DNA from: Betaproteobacteria bacterium
GTDB lineage: Bacteria > Pseudomonadota > Gammaproteobacteria > Burkholderiales > Rhodocyclaceae
Reading direction: 5' to 3'
NCBI GenBank assembly: GCA_028065725.1
Contig: JAPTVL010000208.1
Coordinates: 1 to 23,376, forward strand
DNA length: 23,376 nt
Part shown: piece after piece, positions 9,437 to 18,328 of the stretch
Position numbering within the stretch: position 1 is the stretch's first letter
Layout: each line of letters opens with the position of its first letter
Made by a program: the position numbers and the translations under genes
Notes under the pieces: generated by a model
What the model was told of the DNA's origin: nothing
Seen by the model: the letters and a program-made list of their open reading frames with translations, nothing else
The model's database searches: none

Positions 9437-10441
9437 TCAATCATCTTTTGCTTCCTGCACCAGCTCGGCGACATGCAAGACAGGGATATCGGTGACGCCC
9501 TGCAGCGCGCTCCGGTCGGCCAGGCTTTCGACCACGATACGCGCCGGCCGGCGCCCCTGCAGCAACCATTTTGCCTGCGCGGCGCCGCCATCGGCGGTCA
9601 CGCCGGATGCCAAGCCGAGCTTCTGCGACAAGCCGAGGGCCGCCGCCGGGATGGCAATGCGCTGCAAATCGAAGCTCAGGCCGCATCCGGTTTCGCGCTG
9701 CAACCGGTCATAGTGTCCCACCATCCGCTCGTAGTCGGCATGAAAGGCGCGCGGCTCGATCACGTAGAGGTCGGTAGCCTCTAGCCTGGCGCGTACCGCG
9801 ACACGGATGCTCAGTGCCGTGCCCAGACCCATGCGTTGCGATCCGGGCAGCCAGCGGCGCAACTGGCGCACCAGCAGGCCCTCCCCGGCGACGACGGCAT
9901 GGCCGCTCAGCCCGGCGAGAAAGGATCGCATCCGCTGCTGAGGAATCGGCACGCCGGCCTCCAGTGCGAGGACGATGTCGGCACCGTCGTCATCGACCGC
10001 GGCGAGTCCGAGCAGTGCCTGCACCTTTGCCAGCAGGGCCGCATCGGCGCGCAGTTCGGCACCGGGCAGGAACAGTACCTTGGCACCCTGGTTCGGCACC
10101 ACCCCGGTCTCGGATACCTGTTGCAGACGGGCATCGAGATCGTCGAGCAGCGCGGGGCGCGGTGACTGCGGCGGCAACGAGTTTGCCAAGGTCTGACGCA
10201 AGTCCATGATCATGCCGGACAGATCGATGCATTCCGGGCACACCGGATCGCAGGCGCCGCACAGCGAGCAGGCCTCCAGCGGCGCCGTCAGTTCGACTGC
10301 GGTCGCACCGCACTGCAGCGCCTTGGCAATGCCTTCCGGACTGAAGCGCGGATCGCGCTGCGCGCGCCACATCGGGCACACCAGCCGGCACAGGCTGCAG
10401 CCGCTGCAGGCGGCATGGTCAATGGGAGCGGTGCCGAGCAT
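9437..10441 (-). CDS. Two-[4Fe-4S] protein, GlpC/GlcF-like
   Basis: The protein has 334 residues. Two ferredoxin-type cluster motifs occupy the N-terminus: Cys12-15-18-22 and Cys58-61-64-68, each CxxCxxCxxxCP. This spacing is typical of the Fe-S subunits of glycolate, lactate and glycerol-3-phosphate dehydrogenases. The C-terminal ~240 residues are hydrophilic and lack clear CCG cysteine-rich repeats, which normally complete GlcF/GlpC proteins; those could be degenerate or replaced. The ATG at 10441 overlaps the FAD oxidase stop by one base (TGATG), so translation is coupled. It probably accepts electrons from the FAD oxidase and passes them to quinone or to the flavoprotein downstream. Confidence 0.8.
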   Translation of the reverse strand: MLGTAPIDHAACSGCSLCRLVCPMWRAQRDPRFSPEGIAKALQCGATAVELTAPLEACSLCGACDPVCPECIDLSGMIMDLRQTLANSLPPQSPRPALLDDLDARLQQVSETGVVPNQGAKVLFLPGAELRADAALLAKVQALLGLAAVDDDGADIVLALEAGVPIPQQRMRSFLAGLSGHAVVAGEGLLVRQLRRWLPGSQRMGLGTALSIRVAVRARLEATDLYVIEPRAFHADYERMVGHYDRLQRETGCGLSFDLQRIAIPAAALGLSQKLGLASGVTADGGAAQAKWLLQGRRPARIVVESLADRSALQGVTDIPVLHVAELVQEAKDD

Positions 10442-11997
10442 CAGAAAATCACGTCGCGGTTGAGGATCATCGCCGGGTCGGCCTTGCGCTTCATGGCCAG
10501 GTGCCTGTCCACCAGCGCGTCGCCGAAAACGCGGCGGATATAACCCTTCATCATGCCGCCGAAGCGATAGTAGCTGGCGCCCAGGTCGACGCCGATGTCG
10601 TAGATGGCGTTCTTGAAGGACTGAAAATGGTCGCGGCTGTAGACCTCGCCCTCGATCATCGGCTCGAATTCGCAGCCATAGGCCCAGCCCTCGGCATCGG
10701 GTGGTACACAGGACATCTCGTAGTGCGGCTTGTGCTCCGGGCGCAGCTTGATGCCGACGCAATACAGCGTGTAATGCGGAAAGAATTTGCGGCAGACCGC
10801 GTTGCCGCGTTCCACGGCCTCGATGAAACGCTCCGCGGGCAGCGCCAGGTCGGGGATCACCATGTTGCGCGAGCCCCAGTGTTTCCATACCGCCCGCGAA
10901 TAGACCACCGTGCGGTCGTGCATCTTCCCCTCGCGCATGTACTCGGTGCGGCGGAACTCGGGAAACACCGCCTGCTTGCGCCGCAGCAGGTAGAGCGCCT
11001 CGCCGACCTTCCATGGCCGCAGGGCATAGTGGCCGGCCATGCACAGGGCGAAGCCGAACTCGCCGTAGCCGCGCAGGCGTGACGCCCAGTCCTTGCGGAA
11101 CGCCGTCTCGCGCTCGGCCGTATCGAAGGCCACCAGCAGGTTCACCGCGCAGTCCATGATGGTCAGGATGCCCGAGTAGTCGCTGGCATCGTTGCGGTCG
11201 AGCATCTGCAGATCCTCGATCGCCGTGCGCAGCGAGGAATAGTAGTAGTAATGCATGGCCAGCGGCGTGTAGCGACGCACCCGCAGCGTCGCTTCGGTGA
11301 TCACGCCGAACTGGCCGTAGCCGAGGATCACGCGCTGGAACAGCTCCGCATTCTCGCTGTCCGAGCATTCGACGATCTCGCCGGTCGGAGTCACCACCTG
11401 CAGCGACAGCGCCTGGTCGGCGCTGCAGCCGAGGCGCGCGGAATTCACGTCGATGCCGCCGACACCCAGCGTGCCGCCGACCGAGGAGGTCATGTTGAGC
11501 GGCGCCGAGAGGTAGTCGAGGCCTTCCCGGCGCAGTTCCTCGGCCAGGCCGTGCCAGTAGATGCCGGCTTCGGTGCGCACCGTCAGCGCCGCCGCATCGA
11601 TCTTCAGAACCCGGCTCATGCCGCTCATGTCGAGCAGCACGCCGCCATAGGCCACCGACTCGCCTTCCGTGGTCAAGCCGCCGCCGCGCACCGTGACCGG
11701 CACCCGATGCGCCTGCGCCGCGCGCAGCAACGTTGCTACCTGGGCCGCGCTCTTCGCGATGACCACGCCGTGCGGCATGCCATAGGCGGTGCCGCCCGCA
11801 TCGGTGGCATAGACGCCGCAGGCCACGGCGCCCTCGGCCAGTTCGACGCCGGCGGCGCGCAGGGCGACGACGAAGTCCTGCCAGCCGGCGCCGTTCCAGC
11901 GCGCGGGATTGGTCTGCTGTCGCTTGATGCCCTGCAAGGCATCGGGGGCTACCGGGCAGGGGCCGACGGTGCCGGGTTCAACGGGAGGGATGTTCAA
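10441..11997 (-). CDS. GlcD/cytokinin-dehydrogenase-like FAD oxidase
   Basis: This ~518-residue flavoprotein has the FAD_binding_4 (VAO/PCMH) fold. Key parts are VTVRGGGLTTEGESVAYGG, VLLDMSGMSRVLKID, the SSVGGTLGVGGIDVNSARLGCSADQ loop, and the ILGYGQFGVITEATLRV segment. These resemble cytokinin dehydrogenases and alditol or glycolate oxidases; the C-terminal half carries the substrate cap. With the Fe-S gene next door it most likely forms a two-subunit dehydrogenase for a hydroxy-acid, alcohol or amine, using an internal electron acceptor rather than oxygen. Start choice is uncertain. The frame reaches a TTG at 12066 inside the tRNA terminator, which is unlikely. The TTG at 11997 lies about 23 bases after a TATCAT (-10-like) element at 12027-12032 and is preferred. 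Confidence 0.78.
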   Translation of the reverse strand: MNIPPVEPGTVGPCPVAPDALQGIKRQQTNPARWNGAGWQDFVVALRAAGVELAEGAVACGVYATDAGGTAYGMPHGVVIAKSAAQVATLLRAAQAHRVPVTVRGGGLTTEGESVAYGGVLLDMSGMSRVLKIDAAALTVRTEAGIYWHGLAEELRREGLDYLSAPLNMTSSVGGTLGVGGIDVNSARLGCSADQALSLQVVTPTGEIVECSDSENAELFQRVILGYGQFGVITEATLRVRRYTPLAMHYYYYSSLRTAIEDLQMLDRNDASDYSGILTIMDCAVNLLVAFDTAERETAFRKDWASRLRGYGEFGFALCMAGHYALRPWKVGEALYLLRRKQAVFPEFRRTEYMREGKMHDRTVVYSRAVWKHWGSRNMVIPDLALPAERFIEAVERGNAVCRKFFPHYTLYCVGIKLRPEHKPHYEMSCVPPDAEGWAYGCEFEPMIEGEVYSRDHFQSFKNAIYDIGVDLGASYYRFGGMMKGYIRRVFGDALVDRHLAMKRKADPAMILNRDVIF

Positions 11998-12066
11998 TGC
12001 AGATGCCCGATCGTAGGTCAGCAGGAATGATAACCCGCGAGCCGACGCTGCCGGCGCAGGCAACAA

Positions 12067-12090
12067 AAAAGCGCCCCGCGAGGCGCTTTT
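12067..12090 (-). terminator. Intrinsic terminator of tRNA-Asp
   Basis: A GCGCC/GGCGC stem (12071-12075 and 12082-12086) is extended by A/T pairs on both sides. Read leftward it is followed by six T's, making a strong intrinsic terminator directly after the leftward tRNA. The T4 on the other side could let it work weakly in both directions. Confidence 0.85.
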
Positions 12091-12104
12091 CTGCTTGAAA
12101 CATG

Positions 12105-12181
12105 TGGCGGAGTGGACGGGACTCGAACCCGCGACCCCCGGCGTGACAGGCCGGTATTCTAACCAACTGAACTACCACTCC
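12105..12181 (-). tRNA. tRNA-Asp (GTC)
   Basis: The leftward strand reads as a complete 77-base tRNA. The acceptor stem GGAGTGG pairs with CCACTCC, followed by discriminator G and an encoded CCA (12105-12107). The D-arm (GTAGTTCAGTTGGTTAGAATAC) and the T-arm with GGTTCGAGTCC are intact. The anticodon loop CTGTCAC has anticodon GTC (12145-12147), which reads Asp codons. It is a single gene followed by an intrinsic terminator. Confidence 0.97.
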
Positions 12182-12244
12182 GCGTTGGAAGGCGCGCATT
12201 GTGCCACAGGCAACCCGACCGTGCAATGAATTACGCGGGAAATT

Positions 12245-13138
12245 TCACGCCATGGCCCATACGGCGTCGATCACACTGAAGGCGGCGGCGATCGCCGGCT
12301 CCTTGCGCCGCTCACACAGACAGAGGAAACCCAGCTCGGCCGACACCTGCACGCGGTCGGCAATCACGATTCCACCGGCATGCGCCGCGCGCAGCGCGAT
12401 GCTGTCGCGCGCCAGCGAGAGGCCGACGCCGGACTTGACCAGGTCGAGCATCGAGGGTTCCAGGTCGACCTGGGCGACGATGCGCTGGCTGACGCCAGCC
12501 TTGCGAAAGATTCCTTCCAGCAGGCGGTGGTGAACCGAATCGGGCGGCGTGCCGATCCAGGGCAGTTGCGCCAGATCCTTCCAGTCCTTGCCGCGTACCC
12601 TTTCCTGCCAGCCCGGCGGCGCGATCACGCGGTAGTCGAAGCCGGTCAGGGTCAGCACCGTGAAGGCATCATCGACATCGCCCATGCCCGGCTGGCCCAG
12701 GGTATAAGCCACGTCGAGGCGGTTGGCGGCAACCTCGCGCCGCAGCGCGCCCGACATACCGTGGGCGAGGTCGGTGCTGAGGCCGGGGTGGTACTCGACC
12801 AGGCGCTTGAGGAAGGGCCCGAGGCGCAGGAACTCGGGATCGACGATGGTGCCGATGCGCAGCCGGCCGCCGATCTGGCCGCTGATGCCGGCCGCCAGGC
12901 TGACCAGCTCGCTCGACGCCTCCAGCGCGCGCTGCGCGGCCGGCAGCAGCTGTTCCCCGGCGCGCGTCAGGCGCATGCCGCGCGGCGTGCGCTCGAACAG
13001 CACCAGGCCGAGTTGCTCGTGCAGCTTCTTGAGTTGCAGCGACAGGGCCGGCTGGGTCAGGTGCAGGCGCTGCGCGGTGCGCGTCAGGTTGCCCTCGCGC
13101 GCCAGGGTGACGAAGCTGCGGATCAGGTTGAAGTCCAT
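12245..13138 (-). CDS. LysR-family transcriptional regulator
   Basis: The 297-residue protein has the LysR layout. An N-terminal winged helix-turn-helix spans residues 1-60 ([50 protein letters not shown], typical of the family). A linker helix and a periplasmic-binding-protein-like effector domain from ~90 follow ([45 protein letters not shown]). It is divergent from the MmsA/GMC/MBL operon, and by family rule it probably controls that operon with a pathway intermediate as coinducer. A palindrome at 13141-13167 abuts its ATG and could be its own binding site. Confidence 0.92.
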   Translation of the reverse strand: MDFNLIRSFVTLAREGNLTRTAQRLHLTQPALSLQLKKLHEQLGLVLFERTPRGMRLTRAGEQLLPAAQRALEASSELVSLAAGISGQIGGRLRIGTIVDPEFLRLGPFLKRLVEYHPGLSTDLAHGMSGALRREVAANRLDVAYTLGQPGMGDVDDAFTVLTLTGFDYRVIAPPGWQERVRGKDWKDLAQLPWIGTPPDSVHHRLLEGIFRKAGVSQRIVAQVDLEPSMLDLVKSGVGLSLARDSIALRAAHAGGIVIADRVQVSAELGFLCLCERRKEPAIAAAFSVIDAVWAMA

Positions 13139-13140
13139 GG

Positions 13141-13167
13141 CTGGATATTAGCGCCGCAAATATCCAG
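13141..13167. promoter_or_regulatory. Palindromic LysR-type operator candidate
   Basis: CTGGATATT (13141-13149) and AATATCCAG (13159-13167) are perfect 9-base inverted arms around a 9-base spacer. The inner part fits the T-N11-A rule of LysR sites. It lies 2 bases before the LysR start and about 83 bases before the MmsA-type gene, a usual place for a regulator that controls both divergent promoters. Confidence 0.6.
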
Positions 13168-13249
13168 CGCAAGCATTTCTCATTGGATTTCGCTCCGGGA
13201 AAGCGCTCTAATGAGCCTCCCCATCCCAAATCCCGACCACGAGACCGCC

Positions 13250-14767
<1,518 letters not shown>

Positions 14768-14785
14768 GTTCTTGAAGGATTCCGA

Positions 14786-16408
14786 ATGAAGGATTTCGGC
14801 GAGTTCGACTACGTCATCGCCGGCGGCGGCACGGCCGGCTGCGTGCTGGCCAACCGCCTCTCGGCCGATCCCGAGGTCACGGTGCTGCTGCTGGAAGCCG
14901 GCGGCAAGGACGACTGGATCTGGATCCACATCCCGATCGGCTACCTGAAATGCATCAACAATCCGCGCACCGACTGGTGCTACAAGACCGAGGCCGAGCC
15001 GGGCCTCAACGGCCGTTCGATCATCTACGCGCGCGGCAAGGTGCTGGGCGGCTGCTCGTCGATCAACGGCATGCTCTACCTGCGCGGCCAGGTGCGCGAC
15101 TACGACGAGTGGGCGCGAATCACCGGCGATTCGCGCTGGAACTGGGACAGCGTGTTGCCGGTGTTCAAACAGAGCGAGGATTACTGGGGCGGCGCCGACG
15201 AAATGCACGGCGACCAGGGCGAATGGCGCGTCGAAAAGCAGCGTCTGCACTGGGACATCCTCGACCGCTATACCGAGGCGGCCAAGCAGGCCGGCATCCC
15301 GTTCAAGCAGGACTACAACCGCGGCGACAATTTCGGCATCGGCCACTTCGAGGTAAACCAGAAGAAGGGCGTACGCTGGAACGCCTCGAAAGCCATGCTG
15401 CGCCCGGTGCTGCACCGGCCCAACCTCAAGGTCGTCACCGGCGCGCTGATCGACAAGCTGGTCATGGACGGCAAGGAAGCGCGCGGCGTCGAGTTCAGCC
15501 TCAACGGTGTGCCGCACAAGGTCACGGCGCGCATCGAGACCCTGCTCACGGCCGGCGCCATCGGCTCGCCGACCATCCTGCAGCGGTCGGGCATCGGCCC
15601 TGCGGCGCTGCTGCAACAACATGGTGTGCCGCTGGTGCATGAAAGTCCCGGCGTCGGCGGCAACCTGCAGGACCACCTGCAGCTGCGCATGATCTTCAAG
15701 GTGCATGGCATCACCACGCTGAACCAGCGCGCCAACAGCCTCTGGGGCAAGGCGATGATGGGCCTCGAATACGCGCTGTTCCGCTCCGGGCCGCTGTCGA
15801 TGGCGCCGAGCCAGCTCGGCGGCTTTTTCCATTCCTCGCCCGAAGTTGCGACACCCGACCTCGAATTCCATGTTCAGCCGCTCTCGCTGAACAAGTTCGG
15901 CGAACCGCTGCACTCCTTCGCCGCCTTCACCGCGAGCGTCTGCAACCTGCGTCCGACCTCGCGCGGCGTGGTGCACATCCGCGACCGCGATCCGGCGACG
16001 GCGCCGGTCATCGCGCCGAATTACCTGTCGACCGACAACGACCGCCTGGTCGCCGCGCGCGCGCTGCGCCTGACGCGGCGCGTGGTCGAGCAGCCGGCCA
16101 TGGCGCCCTACCGGCCCGAGGAATACCAGCCCGGCGCACAAGCCCAGAGCGACGCGGAACTGGCCAAGGCCGCCGGCGACATCGGTACCACGATCTTCCA
16201 CCCCACCTGCACCTGCGCCATGGGCCGCGCCGACGATGCGAATGCCGTGGTCGATTCCGAGCTGCGCGTGCAGGGGATCGGCCGACTGCGCATAGTCGAT
16301 GCCTCGATCATGCCAACCATCACTTCGGGTAATACCAACGCACCAACCGTGATGATCGCCGAACGCGGCGCACAGCTGATCCGCACCGCACGACGCGGCC
16401 AGGCCTGA
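14786..16408 (+). CDS. GMC-family alcohol oxidoreductase (choline-dehydrogenase-like)
   Basis: The 540-residue FAD enzyme has the GMC pattern: FAD motif AGGGTAGCVLANRLS (~12-26) with LLLEAGG, the ARGKVLGGCSSINGMLYLRG signature, and AGAIGSPTILQRSGIGP (GMC signature 2). The C-terminal catalytic pair is His472 (IFHPTCTCAMG) and Asn516/Asn518 (SGNTNAPTVMIAE). Bacterial relatives oxidise primary or secondary alcohols such as choline, PEG, alkanols and sterol side chains. In most of them electrons go to a quinone or cytochrome rather than to oxygen. Placed between an acylating aldehyde dehydrogenase and a hydrolase, it most likely makes the aldehyde for MmsA. Substrate not known; no signal peptide is visible. 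Confidence 0.9.
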   Translation: MKDFGEFDYVIAGGGTAGCVLANRLSADPEVTVLLLEAGGKDDWIWIHIPIGYLKCINNPRTDWCYKTEAEPGLNGRSIIYARGKVLGGCSSINGMLYLRGQVRDYDEWARITGDSRWNWDSVLPVFKQSEDYWGGADEMHGDQGEWRVEKQRLHWDILDRYTEAAKQAGIPFKQDYNRGDNFGIGHFEVNQKKGVRWNASKAMLRPVLHRPNLKVVTGALIDKLVMDGKEARGVEFSLNGVPHKVTARIETLLTAGAIGSPTILQRSGIGPAALLQQHGVPLVHESPGVGGNLQDHLQLRMIFKVHGITTLNQRANSLWGKAMMGLEYALFRSGPLSMAPSQLGGFFHSSPEVATPDLEFHVQPLSLNKFGEPLHSFAAFTASVCNLRPTSRGVVHIRDRDPATAPVIAPNYLSTDNDRLVAARALRLTRRVVEQPAMAPYRPEEYQPGAQAQSDAELAKAAGDIGTTIFHPTCTCAMGRADDANAVVDSELRVQGIGRLRIVDASIMPTITSGNTNAPTVMIAERGAQLIRTARRGQA

Positions 16409-16413
16409 AACCC

Positions 16414-17364
16414 ATGCCCAACCCGTTGATCGATTACCACAACGGCATCTATGCCTTCGATGCCGGCTATGTGCGGCCGCTGCTGGCGGCCATCCACCTG
16501 ATCGAAAGCGAGGGCCGCGCCGCCTTCGTCGATACCGCCAATTTCGAGGTCATGCCGCAGGCGCTGGCAGCGCTGGAAGCGCGCGGCCTCGGCCCGGAGA
16601 GCGTGGATTACGTGATCCTGACCCACATCCATCTCGACCATGCCGGCGGCGCCGGCGTGATGATGCAGGCCTTCCCCAATGCCAGACTTGTCGTCCATCC
16701 GCGCGGCGCGCGGCACATGATCGAACCGAGCAAACTGATGGCCGGCGTCGAGGGCGTCTACGGCCAGGAGCGGGCGCGCCGGATGTACGGCAAGCTGCTG
16801 CCGATCCCCGCCGAACGCATCATCGAGGCCCACGACAACACGGTACTGAAACTCGGTTCGCGCGAACTGCTCTGCATCGACGCGCCGGGCCATGCCAAAC
16901 ACCACATCGCCATCGTCGACCGGCAGTCGAACGGGATTTTTACCGGAGACACCTTCGGCATTTCCTATCGCGAACTGGATGTCTCTGGCCGCCCGCTGAT
17001 CTTCCCTTCCTCGACCCCGATCCAGTTCGACCCGGACGAAATGCGCGCATCCATCGAACGCATGCTGTCCTTCAACCCCGAGGCGGTCTATCTGACCCAC
17101 TTCAGCCGTTTGGCGCCGCCTGCCGAGCTCGGTCGCCGTGTACTCGACCTGCTCGACCGCTATGTCGCGATCGCCCTGGCGGCCAGCGAAGACGAGGACA
17201 AGACGGCGCGCATCCGCGACGGCCTGACTGCGCTGCTGCTCGATGAAGCGCACCGTCATGGCTGCCGGCTCAGCGACGAGAAAATCCTCGACATCTGGCA
17301 TCTCGACCTGGAACTCAACGCCCAGGGGCTGGCCTACTGGCTCGAAGCCCAGGACGCTGTCTAG
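16414..17364 (+). CDS. MBL-fold metallo-hydrolase
   Basis: The 316-residue protein has a metallo-beta-lactamase fold: the THIHLDHAGG metal motif (His71, His73, Asp75, His76), then APGHAKHH, FTGDTFG with the bridging aspartate, and a final LTHFSR histidine. It starts 5 bases after the GMC stop, so it is in the same operon. Family members hydrolyse thioesters, lactones or other esters. In this setting, acting on an acyl-CoA or a lactone made by the alcohol/aldehyde oxidation is reasonable, but that is inference. The C-terminal ~90 residues form a helical extension (LDRYVAIALAASEDEDKTARIRDG) that may help bind substrate or form dimers. Confidence 0.85.
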   Translation: MPNPLIDYHNGIYAFDAGYVRPLLAAIHLIESEGRAAFVDTANFEVMPQALAALEARGLGPESVDYVILTHIHLDHAGGAGVMMQAFPNARLVVHPRGARHMIEPSKLMAGVEGVYGQERARRMYGKLLPIPAERIIEAHDNTVLKLGSRELLCIDAPGHAKHHIAIVDRQSNGIFTGDTFGISYRELDVSGRPLIFPSSTPIQFDPDEMRASIERMLSFNPEAVYLTHFSRLAPPAELGRRVLDLLDRYVAIALAASEDEDKTARIRDGLTALLLDEAHRHGCRLSDEKILDIWHLDLELNAQGLAYWLEAQDAV

Positions 17365-17417
17365 GCACCGCCAAGACCGGCATCCCCTCCGACCCGGCAC
17401 AGACCGGGCAAAACCCA

Positions 17418-17443
17418 CGACAAATCGCCACGGGGGTTTGTCG
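17418..17443. repeat. Dyad after the MBL gene
   Basis: CGACAAA (17418-17424) and TTTGTCG (17437-17443) form a 7-bp inverted repeat; a competing AAACCC/GGGTTT pairing (17411-17416 and 17434-17439) overlaps it. Placed between the end of the MBL operon and the reductase promoter, it may end the upstream transcript or bind a second regulator. There is no T-run. Confidence 0.35.
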
Positions 17444-17481
17444 CAGCGCAGCATGGAATGCCTTGCCTACCCTCGGATTTC

Positions 17482-17524
17482 TTGTTCTGGATCAAATACC
17501 AGACAAGCCCGCTCGGGATATCCT
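17482..17524 (+). promoter_or_regulatory. FNR/DNR-type promoter of the heme-copper reductase operon
   Basis: TTGTT-CTGG-ATCAA (17482-17495) matches the FNR/DNR/NnrR consensus TTGAT-N4-ATCAA at 9 of 10 fixed bases. A TATCCT element at 17519-17524 is a plausible -10, predicting a start near 17530. That puts the box centre at about -41.5, the classic class II activator position. No other copy this good was seen before the other genes. Such boxes respond to low oxygen (FNR) or NO (DNR, NnrR), so the operon is probably induced under oxygen limitation or denitrification. The leader is about 66 bases to the first ATG at 17597. Confidence 0.7.
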
Positions 17525-17596
17525 CGGCCGCACCAGTACTCCGGTAGTTCGTTTCCACCGCGCGCTGCAGCGCGCCAACCGTTAGAGGGCAGAAAC

Positions 17597-17749
17597 ATGG
17601 CGAATAACAATGACGACGACGATGTTCCATTCATGCAGAAGTTGCTGGACAACCACTTCCTGCTCCTGTTCCTGGGGGTAGCGTCTCCCACGGTTCTTTA
17701 TATCTTGTGGGGCGTCGTGGACATCATGAGTGTCCCCCTCGCCAAGTAA
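17597..17749 (+). CDS. 50-aa single-TM protein, candidate subunit IIa
   Basis: This short protein of 50 residues has an acidic start (NNNDDDDVPF) and one membrane helix (about 19-41, LLLFLGVASPTVLYILWGVVDIM). A GAGGG ribosome site lies 7 bases before the ATG. It is the first gene of the reductase operon, 27 bases before the CuA subunit. Its size, single helix and position match the small extra subunit (IIa, CbaD) of Thermus-type ba3 oxidases, which fills the missing second helix of subunit II. Assignment is by position and topology, not by sequence motif. Confidence 0.65.
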   Translation: MANNNDDDDVPFMQKLLDNHFLLLFLGVASPTVLYILWGVVDIMSVPLAK

Positions 17750-17776
17750 GCAATCCAGTCAATCAGGGAGAATCAT

Positions 17777-18316
17777 ATGAGCGCAATCCTGCCGCCTTCA
17801 GAGCGGTTGTGGTGGAAACAGCCGATCGCCGGTCAAGAGTGGGCCTGGATCGGTATCGCCTTCGTCTGGGCCATGATCATGTTCGTCATGATGGTCTATT
17901 GGCACATCAACGGTAAGCAGAACCTCTCGAACGAGGTTTACAAGACCACCACCGAGATGTTCACGGCCAAGACGGAAGCCTTCGTCAAGGAAAACACCAT
18001 CCGTACCGAGACCGACCAGCAGATTCCGGTCGCCAAGCCGAACGCCAACGGCGAAGCCTGGCTGCTGGCCCGCCTCTGGTCCTGGTATCCGATCCTGGAA
18101 CTGGAAGCCGGCAAGACCTACAAGATCCACCTGTCGGCGGTCGACTACAACCACGGCTTCTCGCTGCAGCCGACCAACATCAACATCCAGGTCATCCCCG
18201 GCTACGAGCACGTGGTCAAGATGACGCCGACCAAGGCGGGCACTTACGCCATCGTCTGCAACGAATACTGCGGCATCGGGCACCACACGATGCTCGGCCG
18301 TATCTACGTGAAATAA
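17777..18316 (+). CDS. CuA-binding subunit II of heme-copper reductase (NorS/CoxB-like)
   Basis: The 179-residue subunit has one N-terminal membrane helix (~22-45, EWAWIGIAFVWAMIMFVMMVYW) and a periplasmic cupredoxin domain. The CuA ligands are complete: His126 (YNHGFS) and Cys161, Cys165, His169, Met172 in CNEYCGIGHHTM, with Glu163 as the usual backbone ligand. It would take electrons from a soluble cytochrome c or cupredoxin and pass them to subunit I. The short, single-TM form is typical of B-family (ba3-type) oxidases and of NorS-like subunits rather than two-TM aa3 CoxB. An AGGGAG ribosome site lies 9 bases before the ATG. Confidence 0.93.
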   Translation: MSAILPPSERLWWKQPIAGQEWAWIGIAFVWAMIMFVMMVYWHINGKQNLSNEVYKTTTEMFTAKTEAFVKENTIRTETDQQIPVAKPNANGEAWLLARLWSWYPILELEAGKTYKIHLSAVDYNHGFSLQPTNINIQVIPGYEHVVKMTPTKAGTYAIVCNEYCGIGHHTMLGRIYVK

Positions 18317-18328
18317 GGGGAGCAACAG

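Noticed and set aside
9437..11368. 643-codon extended frame for the Fe-S protein
   Set aside because: The N-terminal 309 codons overlap the FAD oxidase in another frame; the ferredoxin motifs begin right after the ATG at 10441, which is coupled to the oxidase stop.
11998..12066. Longer start (TTG at 12066) for the FAD oxidase
   Set aside because: It would begin inside the T-run of the tRNA-Asp terminator and adds residues not needed for the family fold.
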